Source: Streptomyces sp. SW4 (GTDB lineage: Bacteria > Actinomycetota > Actinomycetes > Streptomycetales > Streptomycetaceae). From it: a stretch of 64,000 bases of DNA. A program made the position numbers and the translations under genes. The DNA lies in NCBI GenBank assembly GCA_003248315.1, contig QKWM01000004.1, positions 4,213,001 through 4,277,000 of the forward strand, in the 5' to 3' direction. Of the stretch, positions 1-9,196 are shown piece by piece (the first letter of the stretch is position 1; the number at the start of each line of letters is the position of its first letter). Below the pieces are notes generated by a model. That model was not told where the DNA came from and did not search any database. It saw nothing but the letters and a program-made list of their open reading frames with translations.

Positions 1-692
1 CCAGTTCTGCGTCAAGCCGGGCCTGGTGCTGGTGCCGTCCGGCACGGCCGGCGACGGCCTGGTCGAGTCCCTCACCAAGGCCGTCAGCGACACCGGCGCC
101 GGGGTGCTGCTGGACCACCGGATGCGGGACAACTTCGTCGCGGGCGTGGCCGAGCGGGCCGCGCTGCCGGACGTGGACAGCCCGGTCACGCCGGGCGCGG
201 CCGGGAACACGCCGTCAGCGCCGGGTTCCTGACCGTGCCGGCGGCGCGGCTGGCCGCCGGCGGCGAGCACGACCTGCTGCTGGAGGAGTGCTTCGGACCG
301 GTCACCGTCGTGGCCCGCTACCGGGACGAGACGGAGGTGCGGGGGTGCTGTCGCGGCTGCCGGGCAACCTGACGGCGACGGTGCACCTGTCGGAGGAGGA
401 GGCCGCGGGCCGGGGCCGGGGCACCGAACTGCTCGCCGAACTGACGCCGCTCGCGGGACGCGTCCTGGTGAACGGCTGGCCCACGGGCGTGGCCGTGGCA
501 CCGGCCCAGCACCACGGCGGGCCGTACCCGGCGACGACGTCGACGTCCACGTCGGTGGGCGGGACGGCGATCGAGCGGTGGCTGCGGCCGGTCGTGTACC
601 AGGGGACGCCGCAGGCGCTGCTCCCGGCCGAGCTGCGGGACGACAACCCGCTGGGGCTGCCGCGGCGGTTCAACGGGCGCCTGGAGCGGTAG
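1..692 (+). CDS. aldehyde dehydrogenase (NADP+), C-terminal part
   Basis: C-terminal part of an aldehyde dehydrogenase of the ketoglutarate-semialdehyde dehydrogenase type; the start lies left of the window. The visible product opens with QFCVKPGLVLVPSG, which matches the region around the catalytic cysteine in this subfamily. It continues through the conserved EECFGPVTVVARY block and ends with FNGRLER. These enzymes oxidise aldehydes such as 2,5-dioxopentanoate with NADP+. The frame is broken twice, near 203-205 (GGG, where GGGG restores the protein) and near 340. Family membership is clear; the substrate cannot be read from this fragment. The next gene follows 88 bases downstream on the same strand. 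Confidence 0.85.
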   Translation, partial: SSASSRAWCWCRPARPATAWSSPSPRPSATPAPGCCWTTGCGTTSSRAWPSGPRCRTWTARSRRARPGTRRQRRVPDRAGGAAGRRRRARPAAGGVLRTGHRRGPLPGRDGGAGVLSRLPGNLTATVHLSEEEAAGRGRGTELLAELTPLAGRVLVNGWPTGVAVAPAQHHGGPYPATTSTSTSVGGTAIERWLRPVVYQGTPQALLPAELRDDNPLGLPRRFNGRLER

Positions 693-780
693 CGCTCCGA
701 GGCTTGCATAAGCGTTCCTTGGAGGAACCGCGCCGGAATACCCGATGGACGGGAGGTCGCCTCGCCTCCAGAGTGGGGGC

Positions 781-1829
781 ATGGAGAGCTTCGAGAATCT
801 CGTCCGCGCCGAGTTCGCCCCGGTGACCACCTATCTGAACACCGCCAGTACCGGGCTGCTGCCCGCGCGGACGGTCGCCGCGATGCGGGACGCCGTGGCG
901 TCGTCCGCGACCGGCCGGCCGGCCGACATGTTCGACGACGTGGAGGCCTGCCGGGCGTCGTTCGCCCGGATCACCGGGGTCCCCGTCTCCCGGGTCGCCG
1001 CGGGGGCCTCGGTCGCCACCTACAGCGGGCTCGTCGCGGCGTCGCTGCCCCGCGGGTCCGAAGTCCTCACCGCCGAAGGGGACTTCAGCTCGCTGGTGAA
1101 CCCCTTCCACGTCCGCGGGGACCTCAAGGTGCGCAGCGTGCCGCTGGAGCGGCTGGCGGAGTCGGTCGGCCCGGACACCGCGCTCGTCGCCGTCAGCTCG
1201 GTGCAGTCCGCCGACGGCCGGATCGCCGATCTGGCCGCCCTGCGCGACGCGGCCCGGGCGCACGGCGCGCGGACCCTGATCGACGTCTCGCAGTCCGCGG
1301 GGTGGCTGCCCCTGGACGCCGACGACTTCGACTACCTCGCCGCCGTCGCCTACAAGTGGGTGCTCTGCCCGCGCGGCGTCGCCTTCCTGGTCGTCCCGAG
1401 GACCTCGGCGGCCTGACGCCGCTGTTCGCCGGCTGGGCGGCGGGGGAGCACCCGTGGGACAGCACCTACGGCCGGGTGGAGGAACTCGCCCGCTCGGCCC
1501 GGCGGTTCGACGAGAGCCCGGCGGTGCTGGCGTACGCCGGCGGCCGGCACTCCCTCGCGCTGATCGAGGAGCTGGGCGTGGACGCCGTGCGCGCGCACGA
1601 CCTCGGGCTCGCCGACCGGTTCCGCGCCGGGCTGCGCTCCCTGGGGCACGAGCCGGTGCCCGCGCCGGGGTCCGCGATCGTGTCCGTGCCCGGACTGGGC
1701 CACCGGCAGCCGGAGGTGAGCCGGGCCGGTGTCGAGGTCTCCGACCGCGCGGGCAACCTGCGGGCGGCGTTCCACCTCTACAACACCGCGGAGGACGTCG
1801 ACCGGCTGCTGGACGTGCTGTCCGGCTGA
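781..1829 (+). CDS. class V PLP-dependent aminotransferase/desulfurase-like enzyme
   Basis: About 349 residues with the fold type I, class V architecture shared by cysteine desulfurases, isopenicillin-N epimerases and kynureninases. It opens with the YLNTASTGLLP motif. The PLP-binding pocket shows as DVSQSAGW followed by the Schiff-base lysine K192 in AVAYKWVLCPRG. One slip at 1395-1397 (CCC; CCCC restores VVPEDLGGLTPLF) separates the N-terminal 205 residues from the rest. I chose the ATG at 781, after a G-rich stretch. It sits just outside the ectoine operon, tail to tail with ectD, but nothing shows a role in ectoine metabolism. The substrate is unknown. Confidence 0.8.
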
Positions 1830-1846
1830 CGCACCGCCGACGCACG

Positions 1847-1891
1847 ACCGGGCCGGTGCCCCCGTCCCACACGAGGAGGCACCGGCCCGGT
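1847..1891. terminator. bidirectional hairpin terminator
   Basis: Perfect 14-bp inverted repeat (ACCGGGCCGGTGCC and its complement) with a 17-nt loop, between the converging aminotransferase and ectD. No T-tract is present, as is usual for Streptomyces terminators. Confidence 0.75.
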
Positions 1892-1915
1892 GGTCCTGTC
1901 ACCGCCGGCGGGCGG

Positions 1916-2809
1916 TCACTTCACCGGGGTGAAGTCCCGCGCGCCGATGAACTCCGGCCGGCGGATCGGCGCCGCGAACGGCTCCACGGCCGCGTTCTCC
2001 ACGCTGTTGAACACGATGAACACGTTGCTGCGCGGGAACGGCGTGATGTTGTCCCCCGAGCCGTGCATGCAGTTGCAGTCGAACCAGGTCGCCGAACCGG
2101 CCTTGCCGGTGAACAGCTTGATGCCGTAGTCCGAGGCCATCTTCGTCAGCGCCTCGTCGGACGGCGTGCCCGCGTCCTGCATCTGCAGCGACTTCTTGTA
2201 GTTGTCCTTGGGCGTGGCGCCCGCGCACCCGAGGAACGTCTTGTGCGAGCCCGGCATGATCATGAGCCCGCCGTTGGTGTCGTAGTTCTCGGTCAGCGCG
2301 ATCGAGACGGACACCGTCCGCATCCGGGGCAGACCGTCCTCGGCGTGCCAGGTCTCGAAGTCCGAGTGCCAGTAGAAGCCGCTGGCACCGAAGCCCGGCT
2401 TGACGTTGATCCGGGACTGGTGGACGTAGACGTCCGAGCCGAGGATCTGCCGGGCCCGGCCGACGACCCGCTCGTCGCGCACCAGGTTCGCGAAGACCTC
2501 GCTGATCTTGTGCACCTCGAAGACGGAGCGGATCTCCTTGGACTTCGGCTCGACGATCGAGCGTTCGTCCGCCCGGATCTCCGGGTCCGTGACGAGCCGG
2601 TTCAGCTCATCGCGGTAGACGGCGACCTCGTCCTCGGTGATCAGCTGGTCGATGGCGAGGAAGCCGTCGCGCTCGTAGGACTGGAGGTCGCCGGGCTCGA
2701 TCGGCCCGGGCGCGTCGGGCGCGCCCCAGACGACCGGGTCCTGCCGGGGGGTGGCCACCTCGGCGGTGCCACGGGTGGGGTAGAGGTCGGTGACGGTGGT
2801 CGCGGTCAC
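1916..2809 (-). CDS. ectD: ectoine hydroxylase EctD
   Basis: Fe(II)/2-oxoglutarate dioxygenase of 297 residues, a normal EctD length, which converts ectoine to 5-hydroxyectoine. The iron ligands are visible as H148 and D150 in FYWHSDFETWH and H249 in NCMHGSGDN. The family signature FYWHSDFETWHAEDGLP is intact. It starts at GTG 2809, six bases after the ectC stop, so it is almost certainly cotranscribed and probably translationally coupled. It is the last gene of ectABCD. The frame is intact. The product is cytoplasmic and O2-dependent, and is typically induced by salt or heat in streptomycetes. Confidence 0.97.
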   Translation of the reverse strand: MTATTVTDLYPTRGTAEVATPRQDPVVWGAPDAPGPIEPGDLQSYERDGFLAIDQLITEDEVAVYRDELNRLVTDPEIRADERSIVEPKSKEIRSVFEVHKISEVFANLVRDERVVGRARQILGSDVYVHQSRINVKPGFGASGFYWHSDFETWHAEDGLPRMRTVSVSIALTENYDTNGGLMIMPGSHKTFLGCAGATPKDNYKKSLQMQDAGTPSDEALTKMASDYGIKLFTGKAGSATWFDCNCMHGSGDNITPFPRSNVFIVFNSVENAAVEPFAAPIRRPEFIGARDFTPVK

Positions 2810-2815
2810 GGTGAC

Positions 2816-3214
2816 TCACACCTCCTCGGTGAGCAGCGGGTAGACGCCGTTCTCGTCGTGGTCCTCCCGTCCGGTCACAGGCGGGTTGAAGACACAGATG
2901 CAGCGGAAGTCCTCCTTCACACGCAGCGTGTGCCTCTCGTGCCCGTCCAGGAGGTACATGGTCCCGGGCGTGATGGTGTACGTCTGCCCGGTCTCGCGGT
3001 CGGTCAGCTCGGCCTCGCCCTCCACACAGACGACGGCCTCGATGTGGTTGGCGTACCACATCGACGTCTCCGTACCCGCGTACAGGATCGTCTCGTGCAG
3101 GGAGAAGCCGACCTTCTCCTTGGCGAGGACGATCCGCTTGCTCTCCCACGTGCCGGACGCGGATTTCACGTGCCGGTCGGTGCCTTCGATGTCCTTGAAA
3201 GAACGGACGATCAC
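2816..3214 (-). CDS. ectC: L-ectoine synthase EctC
   Basis: 132-residue cupin, the standard EctC size. It catalyses the cyclocondensation of N-gamma-acetyl-L-2,4-diaminobutyrate to ectoine. The product begins VIVRSFKDIEGTDRHVKS and carries the typical WYANHIEAVVCVEGEAEL core and a GTMYLLDGHERHTLR block with the metal- and ligand-binding cupin histidines. GTG 3214 is chosen because it gives this conserved N-terminus; the longer upstream reading is only an open frame. It lies third in ectABCD, 65 bases after ectB. The frame is intact. Confidence 0.97.
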   Translation of the reverse strand: MIVRSFKDIEGTDRHVKSASGTWESKRIVLAKEKVGFSLHETILYAGTETSMWYANHIEAVVCVEGEAELTDRETGQTYTITPGTMYLLDGHERHTLRVKEDFRCICVFNPPVTGREDHDENGVYPLLTEEV

Positions 3215-3279
3215 GGTGTTGCGATGCCTCCTCGGTGGGTGGTGCGTGAGTCCGGCGGGCGGGCTGCCCGCCGGACGGG

Positions 3280-4551
3280 TCAGGCGGTCTCGCGCACGGC
3301 GCGGGCGAGGGTCTTCAGGCCCTCGTCCAGCTCGTCCGGCGTGACGGTGAGGGCCGGGAGCAGCTTCACGACCTCGCTCTCCGGGCCCGAGGTCTCGATC
3401 AGCAGGCCCAGCTCGAAGGCGCGCCTGGCGATCCGGCCGGCCCGCTCCTTGTCGTGGAACTCCATGCCCCACACCAGGCCCCGGCCCCGGTACTCCTTGA
3501 CGTCGGCGAGGTTCTCCTCGGTGATGGAGATCAGGTGCTGCTCGACCTGCTCGCCGCGCGTGCGGGTCTGCTTCTCCATCGCCGCGCCGTCGGCCCAGTA
3601 GGTCTCCAGCGTGGCGGTCGCCGTGACGAAGGCGGGGTTGTTGCCGCGGAACGTGCCGTTGTGCTCGCCGGGCTCCCAGATGTCCAGCTCGGGCTTGAAC
3701 AGGGTGAGCGCCATCGGCAGGCCGTAGCCGCTGATCGACTTGGAGACGGTGACGATGTCCGGCGTGATGCCGGCCTCCTCGAACGAGAAGAACGCGCCGG
3801 TCCGGCCGCAGCCCATCTGGATGTCGTCGACGATCAGCAGCATGTCCTGCCGCTCGCACAGGTCGGCCAGGGCGCGCAGCCACTCGGCCCGGGCGACGTT
3901 GATGCCGCCCTCGCCCTGCACGGTCTCGACGATCACGGCGGCCGGCTTGTTCAGGCCGGAGCCCTGGTCCTCCAGGAGCCGCTCGAACCAGATGAAGTCC
4001 TCGACGGTGCCGTCGAAGTAGTTGTCGAACGGCATCGGCGTGCCGTGGACCAGCGGGATGCCGGCGCCGGCCCGCTTGAAGGCGTTGCCGGTGACGGCGA
4101 GCGAGCCCAGGGACATGCCGTGGAAGGCGTTGGTGAAGGACACGATCGACTCGCGGCCCTTGACCTTCCGGGCGAGCTTCAGCGCGGACTCCACCGCGTT
4201 GGTGCCCGTCGGGCCCGGGAACATGACCTTGTAGGGCAGGTCGCGGGGGCGCAGGACCAGGTTCTGGAAGGTCTCCAGGAAGCGGCGCTTGGCGGTGGTC
4301 GACATGTCGAGACCGTGCGTGACGCCGTCCCGCTCCAGATAGTCGATCAGCGCCCGTTTCAGGACCGGGTTGTTGTGCCCGTAGTTGAGTGAGCCCGCTC
4401 CGGCGAAGAAGTCGAGGTACTCGTGGCCGTCCTCGTCGTACATGCGGCTGCCGTGCGCACGGTCGAAGACGGTGGGCCAGCCGCGGCAGTAGCTGCGCAC
4501 CTCGGACTCCAGGGTCTCGAAGACGCTCAGGTCGGGCTGGGTGATGGTCAC
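3280..4551 (-). CDS. ectB: diaminobutyrate-2-oxoglutarate transaminase EctB
   Basis: 423-residue class III PLP aminotransferase. It converts L-aspartate-semialdehyde and glutamate to L-2,4-diaminobutyrate, the first committed step of ectoine synthesis. Visible blocks are FFAGAGSLNYGHN near the N-terminus, GPTGTNAVESALKLAR (PLP phosphate site), VIVETVQGEGGINVA, LIVDDIQMGCGRTG and VSKSISGYGLPMAL, which holds the PLP lysine. The GTG at 4551 gives the family N-terminus VTITQPDLSVF. It is second in the operon, 98 bases after ectA. The frame is intact. Confidence 0.97.
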   Translation of the reverse strand: MTITQPDLSVFETLESEVRSYCRGWPTVFDRAHGSRMYDEDGHEYLDFFAGAGSLNYGHNNPVLKRALIDYLERDGVTHGLDMSTTAKRRFLETFQNLVLRPRDLPYKVMFPGPTGTNAVESALKLARKVKGRESIVSFTNAFHGMSLGSLAVTGNAFKRAGAGIPLVHGTPMPFDNYFDGTVEDFIWFERLLEDQGSGLNKPAAVIVETVQGEGGINVARAEWLRALADLCERQDMLLIVDDIQMGCGRTGAFFSFEEAGITPDIVTVSKSISGYGLPMALTLFKPELDIWEPGEHNGTFRGNNPAFVTATATLETYWADGAAMEKQTRTRGEQVEQHLISITEENLADVKEYRGRGLVWGMEFHDKERAGRIARRAFELGLLIETSGPESEVVKLLPALTVTPDELDEGLKTLARAVRETA

Positions 4552-4649
4552 GACGAATCGCTCCTCGATGCGAGAGATCGGTGGGAAGGAGGTCGGCCGG
4601 GGGCCGCGGTGCGGGGCGGCCGGCCGGGCCGGAAGTCTTGGTGCCGGGG

Positions 4650-5162
4650 TCAGGGGGTCTCGGTCAGGGGGCCGATGCGGTACAGGACCTCGGGGTCGTG
4701 CGGTCCGTCGGGGAACACGCCGGTGTCGAACAGCACCTCGCGCTCCAGCCGGGCGCCGTGGCGCTCGGCGAACGCGGTGAACAGCCGCTCGGACGCGGTG
4801 TTGCCCGGCGTGATGGTCGTCTCGACGTGGGTGAGCCGGCGGTCGGCCGCGATCCGCGCGACCAGCCCGTCGAGCAGCGAGGCCGCGAGGCCGCGCCCGC
4901 GGTGCGTCTCGTCCACGGCCACCTGCCACACGAGCAGGGTGTCCGGCCGGTCCGGCCGGACGTAGCCGGTGATGAAGCCGACCGGCTCCCTGCCCTCGTC
5001 GCGGACGACGGCCGACGTGGCGGCGAAGTCCCGGCACCACAGCAGGTAGCTGTAGGACGAGTTCAGGTCCAGGACCTTGGAATCCCTGGCTATCCGCCAC
5101 AGTGCGGCGCCGTCCGCCACTCTCGGACGATCGATTTGCAGGTCTGCTTGTGCGGCAGTCAT
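4650..5162 (-). CDS. ectA: diaminobutyrate acetyltransferase EctA
   Basis: 170-residue GNAT-fold N-acetyltransferase that acetylates L-2,4-diaminobutyrate with acetyl-CoA to give the EctC substrate. Recognisable blocks are LDLNSSYSYLLWCRDFA, the acetyl-CoA loop VAVDETHRGRGLAASLL and TTITPGNTASERLF. I chose ATG 5162 because the protein then begins MTAAQADLQID at the family length. The open frame continues 26 codons further upstream through the promoter region. This is the first gene of ectABCD, and its start codon lies inside a large inverted repeat. Confidence 0.96.
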   Translation of the reverse strand: MTAAQADLQIDRPRVADGAALWRIARDSKVLDLNSSYSYLLWCRDFAATSAVVRDEGREPVGFITGYVRPDRPDTLLVWQVAVDETHRGRGLAASLLDGLVARIAADRRLTHVETTITPGNTASERLFTAFAERHGARLEREVLFDTGVFPDGPHDPEVLYRIGPLTETP

Positions 5163-5199
5163 GCAAATTGAATTTACCCAGAGAAATTCAAAATTGCAT
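5161..5199. promoter_or_regulatory. AT-rich inverted repeat over the ectA start
   Basis: Left arm at 5161-5175 (ATGCAAATTGAATTT) and right arm at 5184-5199 (AAATTCAAAATTGCAT), complementary apart from one inserted base, with 8 nt between. The left arm contains the ectA start codon on the minus strand. A stretch this AT-rich in a 72% GC chromosome is most simply an operator or part of the ect promoter. The regulator is not identifiable here. Confidence 0.7.
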
Positions 5200-5479
5200 C
5201 GCCGCACGGGGTTACGGATGGGCGGGTCATGTGTTATCACGCGGGCGCGTGGCCCGACGCGGGGCCTCGGCGATATGGGCGATTTGCCCCGGAAATTTGG
5301 GGTGAAACGGGCGCCGTGTGGAACGGGTCACAATCATGTAACCCGTGTGACGCCCGTCCGAAATGCCGCGCTTGGGGTTTGCCAAATCTCTGTGTTTAGC
5401 CTCGGAGAAAGCGGGCAGAAGAATACGGGAAGCTGCTCCGAAATGAATTCCTTAAATGCACGCGATGGAGGCCCGGGAA
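5163..5479. other. ect operon upstream region without a gene
   Basis: 317 bases between ectA and the class V aminotransferase, which is also on the minus strand. The region is markedly less GC-rich than its surroundings. It holds the ectA inverted repeat and, at 5327-5342, a GTTAC-N6-GTGAC motif on the minus strand resembling the a/b half-sites of a GlnR box. I see no convincing coding frame. It presumably contains the ect promoter. Confidence 0.6.
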
Positions 5480-6588
5480 TTACTTCGAATTCAGCCAGGC
5501 GTTCTCGGCGGCCCGACGGGCGGCTTCCGGATCGGTCGCCCGCCCCTTCTCCGTCAGGGCGGCACCGAGCGCCGCCAGGCAGCCGTGGACGGCCCCGGGG
5601 CGGCGTCCGGCCCGTAGTGGTTGACCCGGATCATCTCCTTGGCCAGCGCGCCCCCGCCCGCGGCCAGCGGCAGCGCGGGGTCGGACGCCAGCGCCCGGGC
5701 CACCAGGTCCGAGGCGTCGACACCGGCCGGCGCCCGCAGCGTCGTCGCGACCGGCGCGGCCTCACGGGCGTCGTGGACGTACGGCTCCAGACCGCCGCCC
5801 AGCGCGAGCGCCCCGGCCCGGGTCGCCGCCGCGGCCGCCGCGTGCCGCGCCATCACCGTCTCCAGGCCGTCGGTCTCGATCCGCTCGAGGCACGCCTCCA
5901 GGGCGAGCATCTCCAGCTGCGCCGGAGCGTGCAGCAGCGCCCTGCGGCCGCCGTCGATCCAGCGCTCCTTCCAGTCCAGCAGCGACAGGTAGGAGCGGCG
6001 CGGCGCACCCGGGTTCGCCGCCATCCGGGCCCACGCCCGCTCGCTCACCGACACCGCCGACACGCCGGCGGGGCCGCCCATCGCCTTCTGCGCGCCGATC
6101 ACGCACAGGTCCACGCCCCAGGCGTCCGGCAGCAGCGGCTCGGCGCCCACGGAGGCGACGGCGTCCAGGTAGAACAGCGCGCCGTGCGCCCGGACCACCT
6201 CGCCGATCTCCGCGACCGGGTTGGTGTTGCCGGTCGCCGCCTCCGCGTGCACCAGCGACACGAAGTCGATCTCCGGGTGCTCGGTCAGCGCCTCGCGGAT
6301 CCGGTCCGCGGTCACGGCGGTGTGGAACGGCACGGACAGGTCGTGCACGGTCGCGCCGCAGTCCCGCAGCCAGTCGCCGAACGTCCGGCCGTACGGCCCG
6401 GTGATCACGTTCAGCGCCACGGTGTCCGGGCCGGCCGTGCCCCGGATCGCCCCTTCCAGCGGAAGCAGCGCCTCGCCCTGCATGACCACCACGTCCTGGG
6501 CGGTGCCGAGCAACCGCGCCACCCGGTCCTCGATCGAGGCGAAGCGGTCGGCGCTCAACGGGGCGAGATCCAGGAAGGGGTGGGACAC
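5480..6588 (-). CDS. class V PLP aminotransferase (serine/alanine-glyoxylate type)
   Basis: About 369 residues, similar in layout to alanine-glyoxylate and serine-pyruvate aminotransferases. It shows MQGEALLPLEGAI near the N-terminus, VHAEAATGNTNPV, LDAVASVGAEPL (PLP aspartate) and the Schiff-base lysine in CVIGAQKAMGGPAG. The frame slips near 5590 in a CCCCGGGG tract. Beyond it the natural tail (CLAALGAALTEKGRATDPEA, ending WLNSK) is readable in the shifted frame to the TAA at 5480-5482. I prefer GTG 6588, which has an AAGAG about 7 nt upstream; GTG 6609 is the alternative. It lies upstream of ectABCD on the same strand, but the 317-base gap and ect promoter suggest separate transcription. 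The substrate is unknown. Confidence 0.8.
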
Positions 6589-6860
6589 GGCGGTGCTCTT
6601 TTCGGTCACGGACAGTCGGCCGGCGACGGCCGTCCGGGGACGGGCCGGTCGCGGACGGGCTGTCCCGATCATGGACAGGGGTGTACGGAGCGTACGCGGT
6701 CGAGAGTAACCGCGGCCCCTCCCCGTACTCGCGCCGGAGTCCTTCCGTTGCGACACCCCCACGCCCGGAATCGTGGCTTCCGCCGCGGGGCGGCCCCGGG
6801 GCCCGGGGCCGGGACGGACCGGGCCCCGCCGGCGCCGGGCCACCGTCTAAGGTGCGGAAC

Positions 6861-7952
6861 ATGACTGATCGCGCGGTGCTGCACGTGAAGGGCAGGGTGC
6901 TCGTCGGGCCGGAGGAGATCCGCGACGAGCTGTGGGTCGTCGACGGCCGGATCACCTACGACCGTCCCGTCTCGGCGGGCGACATACGCACCGTGGAGGG
7001 CTGGGCGCTGCCCGGCCTGGTCGACGCCCACTGCCACGTGGGCCTCGACCAGCACGGCGCGGTCCCGCGGGACGTCGCCGAGAAGCAGGCCCTGACCGAC
7101 CGCGACGCCGGAACCCTGCTCATCCGCGACGCGGGCTCGCCCTCCGACACCCGGTGGACCGACGACCGCGAGGACCTGCCGAAGATCATCCGGGCCGGCC
7201 GGCACATCGCCCGCACCCGCCGCTACATCCGCAACTACGCCTGGGAGATCGAGCCCGAGGACCTGGTCGCCTACGTCGCCCAGGAGGCGCGGCGCGGCGA
7301 CGGCTGGGTCAAGCTGGTCGGCGACTGGATCGACCGGGACCTCGGCGACCTGGCGGCCTGCTGGCCGCGCGGCGCCGTCGAGGCCGCCATCGCCGAGGCC
7401 CACCGCCTCGGCGCCCGCGTCACCGCGCACTGCTTCGCCGAGGACTCCCTGCGCGACCTGGTCGAGGCCGGCATCGACTGCGTCGAGCACGCGACCGGCC
7501 TCACCGACGACACCATCCCGCTCTTCGCCGAGCGGGGCGTCGCCATCGTCCCCACCCTCGTCAACATCGCCACCTTCCCCCGGCTCGCCGACGGCGGCGA
7601 GGCCAAGTTCCCGCGCTGGTCGGACCATATGCGCCGGCTGCACGCCCGCCGCTACGACACCGTCCGCAACGCCTACGACGCCGGCATCCCGGTCTACGTC
7701 GGCACCGACGCGGGCGGCTCGCTGCCGCACGGCCTGGCGGCGGCCGAGGTCGCCGAACTGGTCACCGCCGGCATCCCGCCCGTGCGGGCGCTGGCCGCGA
7801 CGACCTGGGCGGCCCGGGAGTGGCTCGGCCGGCCCGGCCTGACCGAGGGCGCACCGGCCGACCTGGTGGTGTACGAGACCGACCCGCGCGCGGACGTGCG
7901 CGTGCTCGGCGCCCCGCGCCGGGTGGTGCTCAACGGACGGGTCGTCGGCTAG
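6861..7952 (+). CDS. amidohydrolase family protein
   Basis: Metal-dependent TIM-barrel hydrolase of 363 residues with an intact frame. The metal-site residues are easy to place: HxH in LVDAHCHVGLD near residue 56, a candidate carboxylated lysine in GWVKLVGDWID, histidines in RVTAHCFAEDS and CVEHATGLTD, and the catalytic aspartate in VYVGTDAGGS. Both the N-terminal and the C-terminal composite beta-sandwich strands (ADLVVYETDPR, RRVVLNGRVVG) are present. It starts at ATG 6861 and is divergent from the class V aminotransferase. The substrate is probably an imidazolone-like, peptidyl or cyclic amide, but cannot be assigned. Confidence 0.85.
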   Translation: MTDRAVLHVKGRVLVGPEEIRDELWVVDGRITYDRPVSAGDIRTVEGWALPGLVDAHCHVGLDQHGAVPRDVAEKQALTDRDAGTLLIRDAGSPSDTRWTDDREDLPKIIRAGRHIARTRRYIRNYAWEIEPEDLVAYVAQEARRGDGWVKLVGDWIDRDLGDLAACWPRGAVEAAIAEAHRLGARVTAHCFAEDSLRDLVEAGIDCVEHATGLTDDTIPLFAERGVAIVPTLVNIATFPRLADGGEAKFPRWSDHMRRLHARRYDTVRNAYDAGIPVYVGTDAGGSLPHGLAAAEVAELVTAGIPPVRALAATTWAAREWLGRPGLTEGAPADLVVYETDPRADVRVLGAPRRVVLNGRVVG

Positions 7953-8138
7953 CCGACGCGAGTGACGGCGGGGAACATCTGTGCCGGGAGATTCGAAAAG
8001 CTGGACGGAAACCCCACGTTGGAGTGAAGTGACCGCGGTTCGCTGACGGTCCGCGGCGGGCGGGGACATCCTTTCGGGTCCCGAGCACTTCGCTCATGCG
8101 TGTCCCGCACGCATGTCTCCCTGGGGGGTCCCACCACC

Positions 8139-9056
8139 GTGAACGGCAACACCTTCCGCATGCCCGCACGCCGCCTCGTCACCGTCGCGGCGGCCACGGC
8201 CCTGGCCGCCGGTCCCGCGGCCCTGGCCGGCGCGGGCCCCGCGCACGCCACCGAGCAGGGGCGTGCGGACGCCGTCGTGCTGCGCACCGGGCTCGACGTG
8301 AACCTGCTCAACAAGACCGTGCAGGTCCCGCTCGCGGTCTCGCTCAACGAGGTGCAGGCACCCGGCAGCGCACGGAAGACCGCGCTGACCGCCACCCTCG
8401 ACGGCGTCGACCGCGGCAGGCCCTTCAGCGTGCTGCGCGCCGACGTCGCCGATGCCGAGGCGACGGTGACCGGTACCAAGGCCGAGGGCCGCGTCGAGCT
8501 GGCCCGCGCCAGGGTCCATGTGCCCGGACTGCCGCTGTTGTCCCTGATCGAGGTCGAGAAGGTCACCTCCCGGGCCACCTGCGAGGCCGGGAAGCAGCCG
8601 GTCGCCGACGCGAACCTGCTGGGCTCGGTCACGGTCCTCGGCAAGAAGGTCTCGCTGACCACCGGCGGCCCGACCGAGGTGCGGGTGCCGGGGGTCGGCG
8701 AGGTGCGGCTCGACCTGTCGAAGACCGGCACCACCTCCCGTACGGCGGCCGCGACCGCGCTGGAGCTGAAGGTCTCCGTCGATCCGCTGGACCTGAACGT
8801 CGCCGAGGTCGACGGCACGGTCACGCTCGCACGGGCCACCTGCGAGGCGCCGCCGGCCCCCGAGGCACCGGCCGCGCAGCCTCCCGCGGCGGCGGAGCGG
8901 CCGGACGCCGGTGTGAAGCCCCAGGGCGCGCCCGCCGAGGCCGGCCTGGCCGAGACCGGCGGCAGCACGGCGACCCCGTACGTCGCCGGCGGCGCCCTGG
9001 CCCTGGTCGCGGCGGGCGGCGGAGCCCTGCTGATGGCCCGGCGCAGGCGCGGCTGA
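8139..9056 (+). CDS. SCO1860-family LAETG-anchored surface protein
   Basis: 305-residue exported protein. The N-terminus is a signal peptide (RRLVTVAAATALAAGPAALAG, cleavage near AHA-TE). The middle is Lys/Arg-containing beta-rich sequence without a known catalytic motif. It is followed by a proline/alanine-rich linker and a C-terminal sortase signal LAETG, a hydrophobic segment and the tail RRRRG. LAETG is the class E sortase signal of Streptomyces, so the protein is expected to be covalently attached to the wall. GTG 8139 follows a G-rich ribosome site. The frame is intact. The function of the family is unknown. Confidence 0.88.
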   Translation: MNGNTFRMPARRLVTVAAATALAAGPAALAGAGPAHATEQGRADAVVLRTGLDVNLLNKTVQVPLAVSLNEVQAPGSARKTALTATLDGVDRGRPFSVLRADVADAEATVTGTKAEGRVELARARVHVPGLPLLSLIEVEKVTSRATCEAGKQPVADANLLGSVTVLGKKVSLTTGGPTEVRVPGVGEVRLDLSKTGTTSRTAAATALELKVSVDPLDLNVAEVDGTVTLARATCEAPPAPEAPAAQPPAAAERPDAGVKPQGAPAEAGLAETGGSTATPYVAGGALALVAAGGGALLMARRRRG

Positions 9057-9124
9057 CACGGGACCCGGCGGCGGGCCCACCCGCGGGCGGCCGACGGCGG
9101 GCGTCATCGGCGGTGGGGGCGACA

Positions 9125-9148
9125 CGGGGCGGCGGGGGCGCCGCCCCG
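9125..9148. terminator. hairpin between converging genes
   Basis: Perfect 10-bp stem (CGGGGCGGCG / CGCCGCCCCG) with a GGGG loop, between the surface-protein gene and the end of the cobM-cobC operon. It probably acts on both strands. Confidence 0.65.
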
Positions 9149-9196
9149 CCGGGCCGGTGGGGGCGCCCGCCATGACTCACGTCGGACGGCGGGCGG

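Noticed and set aside
1454..3601. 715-codon open frame on the + strand across the ectoine operon
   Set aside because: Shadow of the minus-strand ectD/ectC/ectB genes; low-complexity Arg/Val/Gly sequence without motifs, as expected from GC-rich antisense frames.
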